Origin: Rubripirellula sp.
GTDB lineage: Bacteria > Planctomycetota > Planctomycetia > Pirellulales > Pirellulaceae
Reading direction: 5' to 3'
Assembly: GCA_012270065.1 (NCBI GenBank)
Contig: JAAXJB010000084.1
Span: forward strand, 132,081-196,080
Length of the DNA: 64,000 nt
Under the pieces are notes generated by a model. It saw nothing but the letters and a program-made list of their open reading frames with translations. It ran no database searches and was not told the origin of the DNA. This document shows, in pieces, positions 17,031-25,015 of the stretch. A program made the position numbers and the translations under genes. Each line of letters begins with the position of its first letter. Position 1 is the first letter of the stretch.

Positions 17031-17230
17031 CCGTTCCACCTGTTCCCTGACGTTCACAGAGTCGATTTACCGCGTTGCCCGAAATCAAGTCGCATGAAAA
17101 GACGACCTCTGACGCAGTAAATCACAGACCCATTGAAAGGAATCGCATTTTGAGCAACCAGCGTGAGTGTGGGGAAAAGGGGGAGAGTTCGGCGCTGAAA
17201 GTCCGGGAAAACGAGGATGGAGAAAAAAAT

Positions 17231-17782
17231 ATGGCGCCGCTCACCACGCGCAGCAGCCAATTAGCCACCACGGAGCAGATTCCGGGTTCTCAAGAAGCGT
17301 GCGATGGTTCACAACATGGAGAATCTGTCTGGAAGGGCGGGTATAGCATTCAGGCCATGGTTGGTACGTGGCTCACGCTTGCGATTATTTCCGTTTTCCT
17401 GCTGTTTCTTTCCCTTTTGGGCGTTTTTCCGTCAACGACAACTCTGGGCGTTCTGGTATTCGTCATGTGGGGCGTGGCGGTCCTCGTTTTCGGATGGAGA
17501 AGCCTGGGAACAAAATACGAATTGACCACCCGGTATTTCACAAGCCAAACGGGTGTTTTGGCACGCAAAACCAGTCGAATTGCAGTGGCTGAAATCGCTG
17601 AACTCAGCTTTGTTCAAGGGCCGGTACAGAGGCTTCTCGGAGTTGGTAGAATGAGATTGGGCAGCAATGACCAGTCAGGCCCGCAAGTACATGCCAGCGG
17701 CATCGCTCGGGTAAAAACCGTTGCGGGAATGATTGATGATGTCAGACGCAATACGCAGCAGCAAGGCAACAAAGAAACGTGA
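17231..17782 (+). CDS. membrane protein with bacterial PH (DUF304/bPH2) domain
   Basis: A 183-residue protein. A polar N terminus is followed by two membrane helices (about 45-67, LTLAIISVFLLFLSLLGVF, and 73-92, LGVLVFVMWGVAVLVFGW). A bacterial pleckstrin-homology-like domain follows (YELTTRYFTSQTGVLARKTSRIAV ... VQRLLGVGRMRLGSND), with the family's typical 'T..R....G...R....I.......Q...QR.LGVG.......'. These YdbT/YdbS-like proteins are membrane associated and of unclear function. The ATG at 17231 was chosen because a GGAG lies at suitable distance; an upstream ATG at 17075 would add a non-homologous leader reaching into the nrdR promoter region. The GYF_2 gene follows after 40 bp and may be co-transcribed. 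Confidence 0.75.
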   Translation: MAPLTTRSSQLATTEQIPGSQEACDGSQHGESVWKGGYSIQAMVGTWLTLAIISVFLLFLSLLGVFPSTTTLGVLVFVMWGVAVLVFGWRSLGTKYELTTRYFTSQTGVLARKTSRIAVAEIAELSFVQGPVQRLLGVGRMRLGSNDQSGPQVHASGIARVKTVAGMIDDVRRNTQQQGNKET

Positions 17783-17822
17783 GTGTCTGGCCGGCTTTGT
17801 TCAATAGCGGAGGAATGAAAAG

Positions 17823-18224
17823 GTGACCAAGTGGTTTGTCCAGCAAGACGAGAGTCAGGAAGACATTGGGCCGCTAAAACCGAGCGAGTTACTTGAGATG
17901 GTGCGGAGCGGCAAGGTCACATCGGATTCGATGCTGCGCAAAGATGATTCAAATTGGTTCGTTGCAGGTGATGTGGGCGGCCTCTTCGAAGCCGCAATGC
18001 GACCAACCATACGTTATTATTGCCCCCAGTGTGAGGTCGAAGTCACCGAACCGCCCGTGACATGCCACGAATGTGGTCGGGAGATCCATCGCGCCCTTAC
18101 AAAGATCACCGAGAACACCATTGTCAGTCAGGCCGACCAGAACGTGCTTGGAGGCGCCGGCAGTTCCGTCAAGAATTGGTTGAAAAAGAAAAAGCTTGCC
18201 AAGGATCGCGACAAGGGCTCCTGA
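17823..18224 (+). CDS. GYF_2-domain protein with a zinc ribbon
   Basis: A 133-residue protein. The N-terminal GYF_2 (DUF4339-like) domain shows the pattern WFVQQ...GPLKPSELLEMVRSGKV, then LRKDDSNWFVAGDVGGLF. These domains are thought to bind proline-rich peptides and are abundant in planctomycetes. A four-cysteine ribbon follows (CPQC ... CHEC, about 68-87), then a helical, Lys-rich C terminus (WLKKKKLAKDRD). There is no membrane segment. The GTG start at 17823 has a GGAGGA about 8 bp upstream; the intervening ATG is immediately followed by a stop in its frame. Probably an adaptor or sensor protein; targets unknown. Confidence 0.75.
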   Translation: MTKWFVQQDESQEDIGPLKPSELLEMVRSGKVTSDSMLRKDDSNWFVAGDVGGLFEAAMRPTIRYYCPQCEVEVTEPPVTCHECGREIHRALTKITENTIVSQADQNVLGGAGSSVKNWLKKKKLAKDRDKGS

Positions 18225-18295
18225 CAAGTAAGACCAGTTGTCACGTTTGCACAGCAAGCCGTAGCCAGCCACGCCTGTAATCGGTGTCCTGTTCA

Positions 18296-18351
18296 ATCAG
18301 TACACATTTCAATCGGTACACATTTTGATCGGTACACATTTTGATCGGTAC
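18296..18351. repeat. 16-bp tandem repeat array
   Basis: Three 16-bp units of the form ATCGGTACACATTTTG (18296-18311 with three differences, 18312-18327, 18328-18343) are followed by a half unit to 18351. The array lies in the 310-bp gap between the convergent GYF_2 and BBP7-like genes. Apart from this array the gap shows no gene. Confidence 0.9.
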
Positions 18352-18534
18352 TCAGGCCGAATCGACCCGCTGCAGACTGGCGAATTCTGATACACATCCG
18401 AGAATTCAAGATGCCAGCCTGTACACAGAACGGTTTCAGCCTGTTCCCAGCGGATCATTCTTGACGTGCTGTCTCCTGTGAATACTGCCACAAATCATGG
18501 TGCGATGATTTGGCAGTCATCCGCCGCCGATTCC

Positions 18535-19782
18535 CTAGTAGCGGTACTCGGCACCAACCGTACCACCGGCCACGAAGAATTCACTTCCTGTACGGACATT
18601 CGTAATGGCACCGATTGTGTTCTTGAATTGATCCGTCGCAGTACCGACACCGCCGAGCCACCAGAGTTCACCTCCAGCACGTATGCTGAGCCGGTCCGTG
18701 AGTTGCACACGCACGCCGCCTGCCACTTCAATCATGCCAGCGAATCTGACTGCGTCTTCATCTGCCAGCAGTGCAGTGGAGATGTCGTTGCGGTAATCGA
18801 AATCCAAGTCGGCGAAGTTTGCGAATATGCCGGCTCTGGCTCGAAAGTCCGTGTAACCGCGATGACAGATCGGGTACAGCAGATCAACTCCAACTTGAGG
18901 GCCGAGCAGGCGGTTTTTCACCTCGCTTCGCAGCGAACCAAGAGTGCTACCAGAAATCGCGCCAACAGTTGCGTTTTCACCGAGATAAGTGAACAGTTCC
19001 TGGTAATCGATATATCGCACTCCCACAAGGCAACGAGCAACGTCGTAGCCGACCATGGTCTTGTTGGCTTCGATCGACCAGTACTGAGCCTCAAGCCGCT
19101 GACTTTGCTCGATGGAGTTGGTGAATGCCAGAATATCCGTTGCATCAAATGGAGCAACGGGATTCAAAAACGTTTCAATACCGCCGGACGGATTGCTTGC
19201 TGCACCTGACTGTGTCCATTCGGCTACGCCTGTGAACGTCAACTCGCAGCCATTGATGCAATCTGGGACTCGCCCGATTGTCACCCGCGGAATGGCTTCA
19301 AAGTCGTAACCATCCATCAGGAAGTTGGGGCTGGCGGTGTAATTGCCACTCTGCCGTTCCATGAAAAGTGTTTCAACTGTGGCATAACAGTAAGGTTCAC
19401 ATGGGGCACAGAAATTTCCGTTTGGAAAAGACGTTCCGCGGCAGTTGCCGCGGCACGAGCGGGTTTGGCACGTTTGGCATCCAACCTGAACGACATCGCC
19501 ACTTTCGGTTGCCGTCGCTGCGGTTGAAAGAGGAAGATCACTGGCATTCACAACCTGATAGCTCTCTGTCCCCAGCGTGATGACGCCGCTGCCGGTGCTC
19601 TCCGTTGGGCCAGAAGCGACCTCTGCGGAAGCGACTCCCAGGAGTGCTGTCTGGCCATAAGCGGTGCCAGATAATGCAGTCATCACAAGCATCACGGTGC
19701 AGCGAGCCAAAATGTATGCGACGCCATTGCCGTGTTCACCGGTGGCAACTTCTTTGCCAAACAGATTTCGACGGATCCTCAT
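18535..19782 (-). CDS. BBP7-like outer-membrane beta-barrel protein
   Basis: A 415-residue secreted protein resembling the planctomycete BBP7 family. After a signal peptide (TVMLVMTALSGTAYG) there is a polar linker and a cysteine-rich segment (CQTCQTRSCRGNC ... CAPCEPYC). The diagnostic YATVETLFMER then opens a long region of alternating polar/hydrophobic strands typical of an outer-membrane barrel (VGVRYIDYQELF, GPQVGVDLLYP, YTDFRARAGIFANFADLDFDY, AAGELWWLGG-like). The protein ends in GAEYRY with a terminal aromatic residue, as many Omp barrels do. The start at 19782 places the signal peptide sensibly. It lies 87 bp downstream of the long pilus-N/BON protein gene on the same strand, so the two may form an envelope pair. 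Confidence 0.75.
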   Translation of the reverse strand: MRIRRNLFGKEVATGEHGNGVAYILARCTVMLVMTALSGTAYGQTALLGVASAEVASGPTESTGSGVITLGTESYQVVNASDLPLSTAATATESGDVVQVGCQTCQTRSCRGNCRGTSFPNGNFCAPCEPYCYATVETLFMERQSGNYTASPNFLMDGYDFEAIPRVTIGRVPDCINGCELTFTGVAEWTQSGAASNPSGGIETFLNPVAPFDATDILAFTNSIEQSQRLEAQYWSIEANKTMVGYDVARCLVGVRYIDYQELFTYLGENATVGAISGSTLGSLRSEVKNRLLGPQVGVDLLYPICHRGYTDFRARAGIFANFADLDFDYRNDISTALLADEDAVRFAGMIEVAGGVRVQLTDRLSIRAGGELWWLGGVGTATDQFKNTIGAITNVRTGSEFFVAGGTVGAEYRY

Positions 19783-19869
19783 GATCAAACCTCTTAAATC
19801 GATACGGCTGTGAGCCGTTGCGTAGGAAACCAAAACGGTTTCCCACGTGGAGACGGAAATGGACTGTGC

Positions 19870-22638
19870 TTATTTTACGGTCAGCTGATCTCGAACCGGG
19901 ATCAGGCAGGACTTGCGTACCATGCGAATGATTCTCTCGGCTGAATCCTGCGAATCGCAGTTTCCAGTAACCCAAAGTTCACCACGCGTGATCTGGATTT
20001 TGACATCGCAGCTTGGGAACACCTTCTGGATGGATTGGTTCAAAAGCTCAGTTGTGCTCTCAATTGAGTTGCCTTCGGTCGGAACGACTTCGTTGACGTG
20101 TATCTCAAACGCTCGCATGAGTACTTCGTCTGCGTTGCCATCCTTCTGGGCCCAGACGACCAGTTGAGTCGTCCCGATGCCAGTCCCGATCAGCTTGAGT
20201 TGATTCGGTCCAGATGCGAACGCCTGGCAGACACCCTTGTCCCCAACACGAACACCCCGTACCGATCCGCCCAGAGTCAGTGATCGCACTTGAGCCTGGT
20301 TCATATGGAGTGGTGTCAGTTTGACATTGGGGCCGAGTTTCAGACCTCTATCCTTCAATTCACTTGCCGTGTCGAGACGCATTGCCTGGTGCAAATCAAT
20401 CTTGGGTGGTTGTGGCTTCCTGTTCCCAAGAACCATTTTGGGTACAGCCTGCACGCGTGTTGACTCGTGCGAATCAACATTTGTCTGTCGCTTGACCGAT
20501 CCTGGAATTGTTTGCACTGCGACGGGCGGGCGGTAGCGTTTCTGCAGGAGTGTTGCAGTAGCGGATGTACCAGGCTGGCCTTGAGGCTTGACCGACACTG
20601 CTTTTGGATCACGGGCCGCAACCTGAGGAGCCTTCGTTGTCTGGGTTGCAACGGATTCCGTCTTGGCTGTCTTTTCTGTGTTCGCTGTCTTTGCAGAGTT
20701 CGATTTGGCTATCGCCCCATCGCCTTTCTTGCTGGCCTTTGAATTTGGTAGATCAATCGGATCGACAACACCGCTCGCGACTGGACTTGAGGGTGATCGG
20801 TCTGCTGCCGTCTGATCCGTATCAAGCCCAACCATGACTTTTGGTCGATCCTTGGTGATTTTGTATTTCTCTACTCTGACCACGTGGGTCGCTTCGCTCG
20901 GATTGACGATTTCGGGCGAGATATCCGGTTTTGAAATCGCCGTTCTTTTCTGATTGCTGAAGGGATTCACCAGCTCTTCCTTTGCCACTGAATCGGACTT
21001 CTCCGCATGTGGGTTGGTTCTGGCATTTTCCTTCAATGAAGGGCGTTCAACTTTGATGACCGACCGGCTCGGTTTTTGCTCCGAATCACTTTTCGCAACG
21101 GTGTCAGGAATTTTGACGGGTGATGGCAACGCGGAGTCTGCGTCGTCTGGTGCACTCTTCTGAGAAGGTTTCGTGTCAGCGGGGCTTTTGGCCAGGATCG
21201 AAACCGGGCCTTTCACATTCTTTCCGTTGTCTGCCAGTTTCGGTTTTCCGTTTTCGAGCTTGTCAGGGCTCGGAGGCTTGACGGCTTTGACGGTTGAGGT
21301 TTCGGATCTCGCTGGGAATTTCCTGACATCCGCGACCGAGATTTTTTCGTGATGGGTATCAGACGAGGAATCCTTGGCCGAGTCGTCCTTTGCTGCGGTG
21401 CGGGTTGGTACTGCGAGGATTGATTTGCCACTGGGCCTGAGCAGCTTTGCTGTTGCCGGCAGTTTCGGCATCTTCAATGGTTCTTCAACTTCCTTCGGTT
21501 CCGAGACCGGTGTGGGCAGCCCCAAATCATTACCAAGCCCAGTCTGATCAGCGAGAATTGGCTCAGGGAACGCGGGGTTCGTACTCTTGGGTTGTGGCTT
21601 CGGAGCAGTGACAACACTGCCGTCGGGCTTGACGGTTACCGGAACTGGTAGTGAAGGTTCGTTCTGGTCTGGATCTTGTGGCGAAAGATGTGACAAGTGG
21701 TGGGCAATGCTCTCTGGCCGTTCTTCTTTCGTCGGCGAAGTTTCGGAATCGTCCGAGAGCGAAAAGAAAATCGGTGTTGCTTTCTTCTCTTGCGGTTTCG
21801 ACGGTTCGCTCGGGGAGACTTTTGACAACATCGATGCGATGGAGTCTCCACTGGCAGGCCGCTTGCTCGTCTGCTGTTTCTTTGTGGGTTTGTTCACAGT
21901 AGCAGCGGTTTCCGCTGGTTCTACAGCCGCTGGCTGCGGTGAGACCTTCTCAGAATCGCCAGTTCCGGTGTGGGAAGGCTTTGACGCACCCGGAGCTGCC
22001 TTTGTGGCTTTGGCAGATTTCTCTGCTAAGCTTCCGGCGTTCGAAGATGGGCTGGCTGTTTTATCTGGCGAGGCAACTGCCACGATGGATTTTGATGACG
22101 GGTTGGCTGCAAGAACGGAACTCACGGGAAGTGGACTTGCTTGGGGCTTCGCAAGTGCCTGCTTGCCGGAGACCTGAGTAACGGGGGCCGCAGGGGCCAG
22201 CGAAGCGTCCACCAGTTCGTTGTTCTGTCGATGGGTGGATTGGATCAGAGGATTGACTTGCACCGTCGCATCGTGGGCGGGGCCAATGATCATGATTGGA
22301 CGCCGTCCACCGTCTGCTGCTTGTTGGTCCGAACCAACAGGATTCAGACCGATTGCAGCTCCGATGGGACGAAGCGCTGCCGTATTTTGCTGCAGACCCG
22401 CACCTGTGGTGAGGTGTACTTTTGATTGTGAAGGCTTGCTCTCCGGCTCACAGAACGGATTGGATCGGACAGCCGGAGTCGTGGTGGCATTGGTGAGCGG
22501 TAAGGGTGGAAGCGTCCCCAGGGGATTTTCCTGCGGTCCCTCTGCAAAGCAAGGCGAACCCGCCAATATAAGCATTGCCAGCAATTGTCGCCGAACACGT
22601 TTGCCACGCTTGATCTGAGCTATTTGGTGTTCACGCAT
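19870..22638 (-). CDS. long disordered envelope protein with C-terminal pilus/secretin N-type and BON-like domains
   Basis: A 922-residue exported protein. A signal peptide (QLLAMLILAGSPCFA) is followed by about 700 residues of low-complexity sequence rich in Pro, Ser, Ala, Lys and Thr. The C-terminal third is folded. Residues about 756-848 match the N-terminal domain of CpaC/secretin-type pilus proteins (LTLGGSVRGVRVGDKGVCQ ... LKLIGTGIGTTQLVVWA). About 860-922 resemble a BON/secretin N1 domain (CDVKIQITRGELWVTGNCDS, then LIPVRDQLTV). No secretin channel domain follows, so it is not itself a channel. The disordered stretch could span the periplasm or peptidoglycan. The start at 22638 precedes the signal peptide. 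The BBP7-like barrel gene follows. Confidence 0.7.
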   Translation of the reverse strand: MREHQIAQIKRGKRVRRQLLAMLILAGSPCFAEGPQENPLGTLPPLPLTNATTTPAVRSNPFCEPESKPSQSKVHLTTGAGLQQNTAALRPIGAAIGLNPVGSDQQAADGGRRPIMIIGPAHDATVQVNPLIQSTHRQNNELVDASLAPAAPVTQVSGKQALAKPQASPLPVSSVLAANPSSKSIVAVASPDKTASPSSNAGSLAEKSAKATKAAPGASKPSHTGTGDSEKVSPQPAAVEPAETAATVNKPTKKQQTSKRPASGDSIASMLSKVSPSEPSKPQEKKATPIFFSLSDDSETSPTKEERPESIAHHLSHLSPQDPDQNEPSLPVPVTVKPDGSVVTAPKPQPKSTNPAFPEPILADQTGLGNDLGLPTPVSEPKEVEEPLKMPKLPATAKLLRPSGKSILAVPTRTAAKDDSAKDSSSDTHHEKISVADVRKFPARSETSTVKAVKPPSPDKLENGKPKLADNGKNVKGPVSILAKSPADTKPSQKSAPDDADSALPSPVKIPDTVAKSDSEQKPSRSVIKVERPSLKENARTNPHAEKSDSVAKEELVNPFSNQKRTAISKPDISPEIVNPSEATHVVRVEKYKITKDRPKVMVGLDTDQTAADRSPSSPVASGVVDPIDLPNSKASKKGDGAIAKSNSAKTANTEKTAKTESVATQTTKAPQVAARDPKAVSVKPQGQPGTSATATLLQKRYRPPVAVQTIPGSVKRQTNVDSHESTRVQAVPKMVLGNRKPQPPKIDLHQAMRLDTASELKDRGLKLGPNVKLTPLHMNQAQVRSLTLGGSVRGVRVGDKGVCQAFASGPNQLKLIGTGIGTTQLVVWAQKDGNADEVLMRAFEIHVNEVVPTEGNSIESTTELLNQSIQKVFPSCDVKIQITRGELWVTGNCDSQDSAERIIRMVRKSCLIPVRDQLTVK

Positions 22639-22813
22639 ACCGCAATCCTTGCGTCCGGACGAAAACAGTTGCTGCGCCATGGTGGCGCAAAGCTTTCAGC
22701 TGCAGCTGTTGGGAGCTGTCATTCTGTAAAGGAGATATCGGGTTCCGATTGGCGGGACATTAACGATTCTCGCGTTTCCTCCACGTGTAACGGTGGGGAG
22801 GAACCTGCTTCGC

Positions 22814-23650
22814 CTAGGTGGCAGATCTCTGCCGGGCTGCCTCGAATGAAAGGATTGCTGCTGAGGCTGAGATGTTGAGGCTGTCGGCTTTCCCGGACAT
22901 CGGAATACAGATTCCGTCGATGACAGCCTCCGGACGGGGCAGCCAACGTTGTTTTAAACCAATCGCTTCGCTGCCCAAAATGATCGCTGTGGGACCCTTC
23001 AGATCACATTCCCAGAGGGTTTGCGAGGACTCAACGCGAGCTGCATAGATTCTGATGCCCCGTGAAACCAGATAATCTCGCAACTCTGGTTCGGTGCCCT
23101 CAAAGGATGGAATTTGAAAAACGGTTCCCAAACTACTGCGAATCGAGTTTGGATTGTACTGGTCGACGCATTGGCATAGGAGGATTGCATCCACCCCAGC
23201 AGCATCGGCTGAACGGAATACTGCCCCCACATTTCCCGGCTTTTCGATGCAATCCAGTATTAAAATCAGCGAGTTTTCTGATAAATCAAAAGATTTTAGG
23301 GATGCCATCGGCCGGACGAATTCTGCTACGACGCCTCGCGAAGACTGGCCGTAACTGATTTTTTCCATCAGGGCATCGGCTACCCAGTTGAGTTTCTTGT
23401 GGGCTTTGGCGTGCCTCATCACGAGATCAACGGAGGGTTGAAATTCATCGTTTTTTCCGAGAATAACCGACTCTGGGACGTAGACCCCGCACAGTTCCAG
23501 TCCCGCGAGAATTGCTTGGGATGTTTCACGCCATCCGTCGACCAGGACACGGTTCGCCTTTCTGCGAGAACGATTGTCCCGCATCCGGATCAAGTGACGC
23601 AGAGTCGGATTTGCGGAACTTCGGAAGATGACGGGCTTAGACTCGCTCAT
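22814..23650 (-). CDS. SpoU/TrmH-family RNA 2'-O-methyltransferase
   Basis: SPOUT-class methyltransferase that uses SAM to methylate the ribose of an rRNA or tRNA nucleotide. The 278 residues comprise an N-terminal substrate-binding domain (about 1-115, L30e-like, with NPTLRHLIRMRDNRSRRK) and the knotted catalytic domain. The three SpoU motifs are present: motif 1 (EKPGNVGAVFRSADAAG), motif 2 (IILGSEAIGL) and motif 3 (CIPMSGKADSLNISASAA). The exact target nucleotide cannot be told from sequence. It is a single gene, divergent from the GNAT-like gene. A bulged hairpin near 22774-22803 lies just after its stop but lacks a U-run. Confidence 0.9.
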   Translation of the reverse strand: MSESKPVIFRSSANPTLRHLIRMRDNRSRRKANRVLVDGWRETSQAILAGLELCGVYVPESVILGKNDEFQPSVDLVMRHAKAHKKLNWVADALMEKISYGQSSRGVVAEFVRPMASLKSFDLSENSLILILDCIEKPGNVGAVFRSADAAGVDAILLCQCVDQYNPNSIRSSLGTVFQIPSFEGTEPELRDYLVSRGIRIYAARVESSQTLWECDLKGPTAIILGSEAIGLKQRWLPRPEAVIDGICIPMSGKADSLNISASAAILSFEAARQRSAT

Positions 23651-23759
23651 CCATTCTCTCTATGATTCTGACTCAGAACAGGGTTGGGCGGGCCAAGGCT
23701 GGCATGGCTCGCACGGAGACACTAATCGGATACTCAACTGTCAGCAAAACGAATTCATC

Positions 23760-24896
23760 ATGAATGAAACGCCTCAATGTGAGCCGGTCCGGAATCGGCG
23801 GGATGAAAAAGCGTTCCTGAACTTGGAGCGTGAGTTATATCTTGACGATGACTGCTGGGTCCCGCCCCTGTGGGGAGTGAGGCGTGAAATGGTGGGTTTC
23901 AAGCCGCACCCATTTTACGACCAGGCTGACCGCCAGGCATTTCTGGTGCGTCGCGGTAACCGAGTTGTCGGGCGCCTGCTCGCAATTGTCAATCATGAGC
24001 ATAACCGTCGTTACAAGGAGAAAAGAGGTTTCTTCGGTTTTTATGAGTGTCAGGATGACATTGACGCCAGTAACGAGCTTTTTTCAACGGCGGCGCAGTG
24101 GCTTCGAGATCGGGGGATGACGGACGTCCGAGGGCCGGTCAATCCAAGCCTGAATTATGAGTGTGGGCTGCTTGTGGAGGGGTTTGATACTCCGCCAACT
24201 TTCATGATTCCCCACAATCATCCTTATTACGGACGTCTGATTGAGGGTTTTGGCTTCACTCAAGTACAGGATCTGTACAGCTACGATGCCCACATTGACA
24301 TCCTCAACGACTTGGACCCGAAGTTGATGTTCGTCGTTGATGAGGCGACTCGCCGCTTCAAAGTCAATTGCAGGCCGATTGATCGAGCCAATTTTACTTC
24401 TGATGTCAGGGCTTTTCTGGAAATCTACAACCTGTCCTTGCAACAGACTTGGGGTTATGTCCCCATGAGTGAGGCAGAAATCGACCATCAGGGAAAAGGC
24501 CTGAAACATCTCATTGTGCCTGAATTGACTAGTATCGCAGAAATCGAGGGCAAGCCGGTCGGAGCCGGATTTGGTCTGCTGGATTTCAATCAGATCATCA
24601 AAAAAATTGACGGGAAGCTGTTTCCATTCGGATGGCTTCGGCTCAAAACGCAGAAACGGTCGATAGATCGCGTGCGGATGATCAGCACCAACGTATTGCC
24701 GGAATATCAGAAATGGGGGCTTGGCCTGGTTACGCTTTCCCGTGTCTTGCCAGATGCAATTGCTTTTGGCATCCAGATCGGTGAGTTTTCCTGGGTGCTG
24801 GAAAGTAACCAGTTGTCTCGTGGCACGATTGAACGAGGTGGCGCGACCAGAACCAAGGTGCACCGCATTTATGATCGGTCGCTTCGTGAGGATTAG
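23760..24896 (+). CDS. GNAT-like N-acyltransferase family protein
   Basis: A 378-residue cytoplasmic protein with the look of a double-GNAT acyltransferase family. The N-terminal half contains FLVRRGNRVVGRLLAIVNHEHNRRY and FGFYECQDD, resembling the beta4-loop-helix region of GNAT folds. Further on, GPVNPSLNYECGLLVEGFDTPP and the C-terminal VLPEYQKWGLGLVTLSRVLP ... EFSWVLESNQLSRGTIERGG match acyl-CoA-binding and closing motifs. The substrate is unknown. The ATG at 23760 has no clear Shine-Dalgarno sequence, but the homologous part begins soon after; an upstream start would overlap the methyltransferase gene. It precedes the ketoacyl-synthase homologue by about 120 bp on the same strand, and a functional link in lipid or polyketide modification is possible. 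Confidence 0.6.
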   Translation: MNETPQCEPVRNRRDEKAFLNLERELYLDDDCWVPPLWGVRREMVGFKPHPFYDQADRQAFLVRRGNRVVGRLLAIVNHEHNRRYKEKRGFFGFYECQDDIDASNELFSTAAQWLRDRGMTDVRGPVNPSLNYECGLLVEGFDTPPTFMIPHNHPYYGRLIEGFGFTQVQDLYSYDAHIDILNDLDPKLMFVVDEATRRFKVNCRPIDRANFTSDVRAFLEIYNLSLQQTWGYVPMSEAEIDHQGKGLKHLIVPELTSIAEIEGKPVGAGFGLLDFNQIIKKIDGKLFPFGWLRLKTQKRSIDRVRMISTNVLPEYQKWGLGLVTLSRVLPDAIAFGIQIGEFSWVLESNQLSRGTIERGGATRTKVHRIYDRSLRED

Positions 24897-25015
24897 TAGG
24901 TCTTTCACGTCACTATCGTCATGATTTCCGTTGGATCGGCTATCCAATCTTGCTTCTTCGAACCATACTTTGGGGGACCGTTCTCTCTCCTTCACTTCCT
25001 CACTCTCTCCGAACA

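Noticed and set aside
22774-22803. Bulged hairpin just after the rRNA methyltransferase stop
   Set aside because: Stem is imperfect and no U-run follows on the transcribed strand, so it is not called a terminator.
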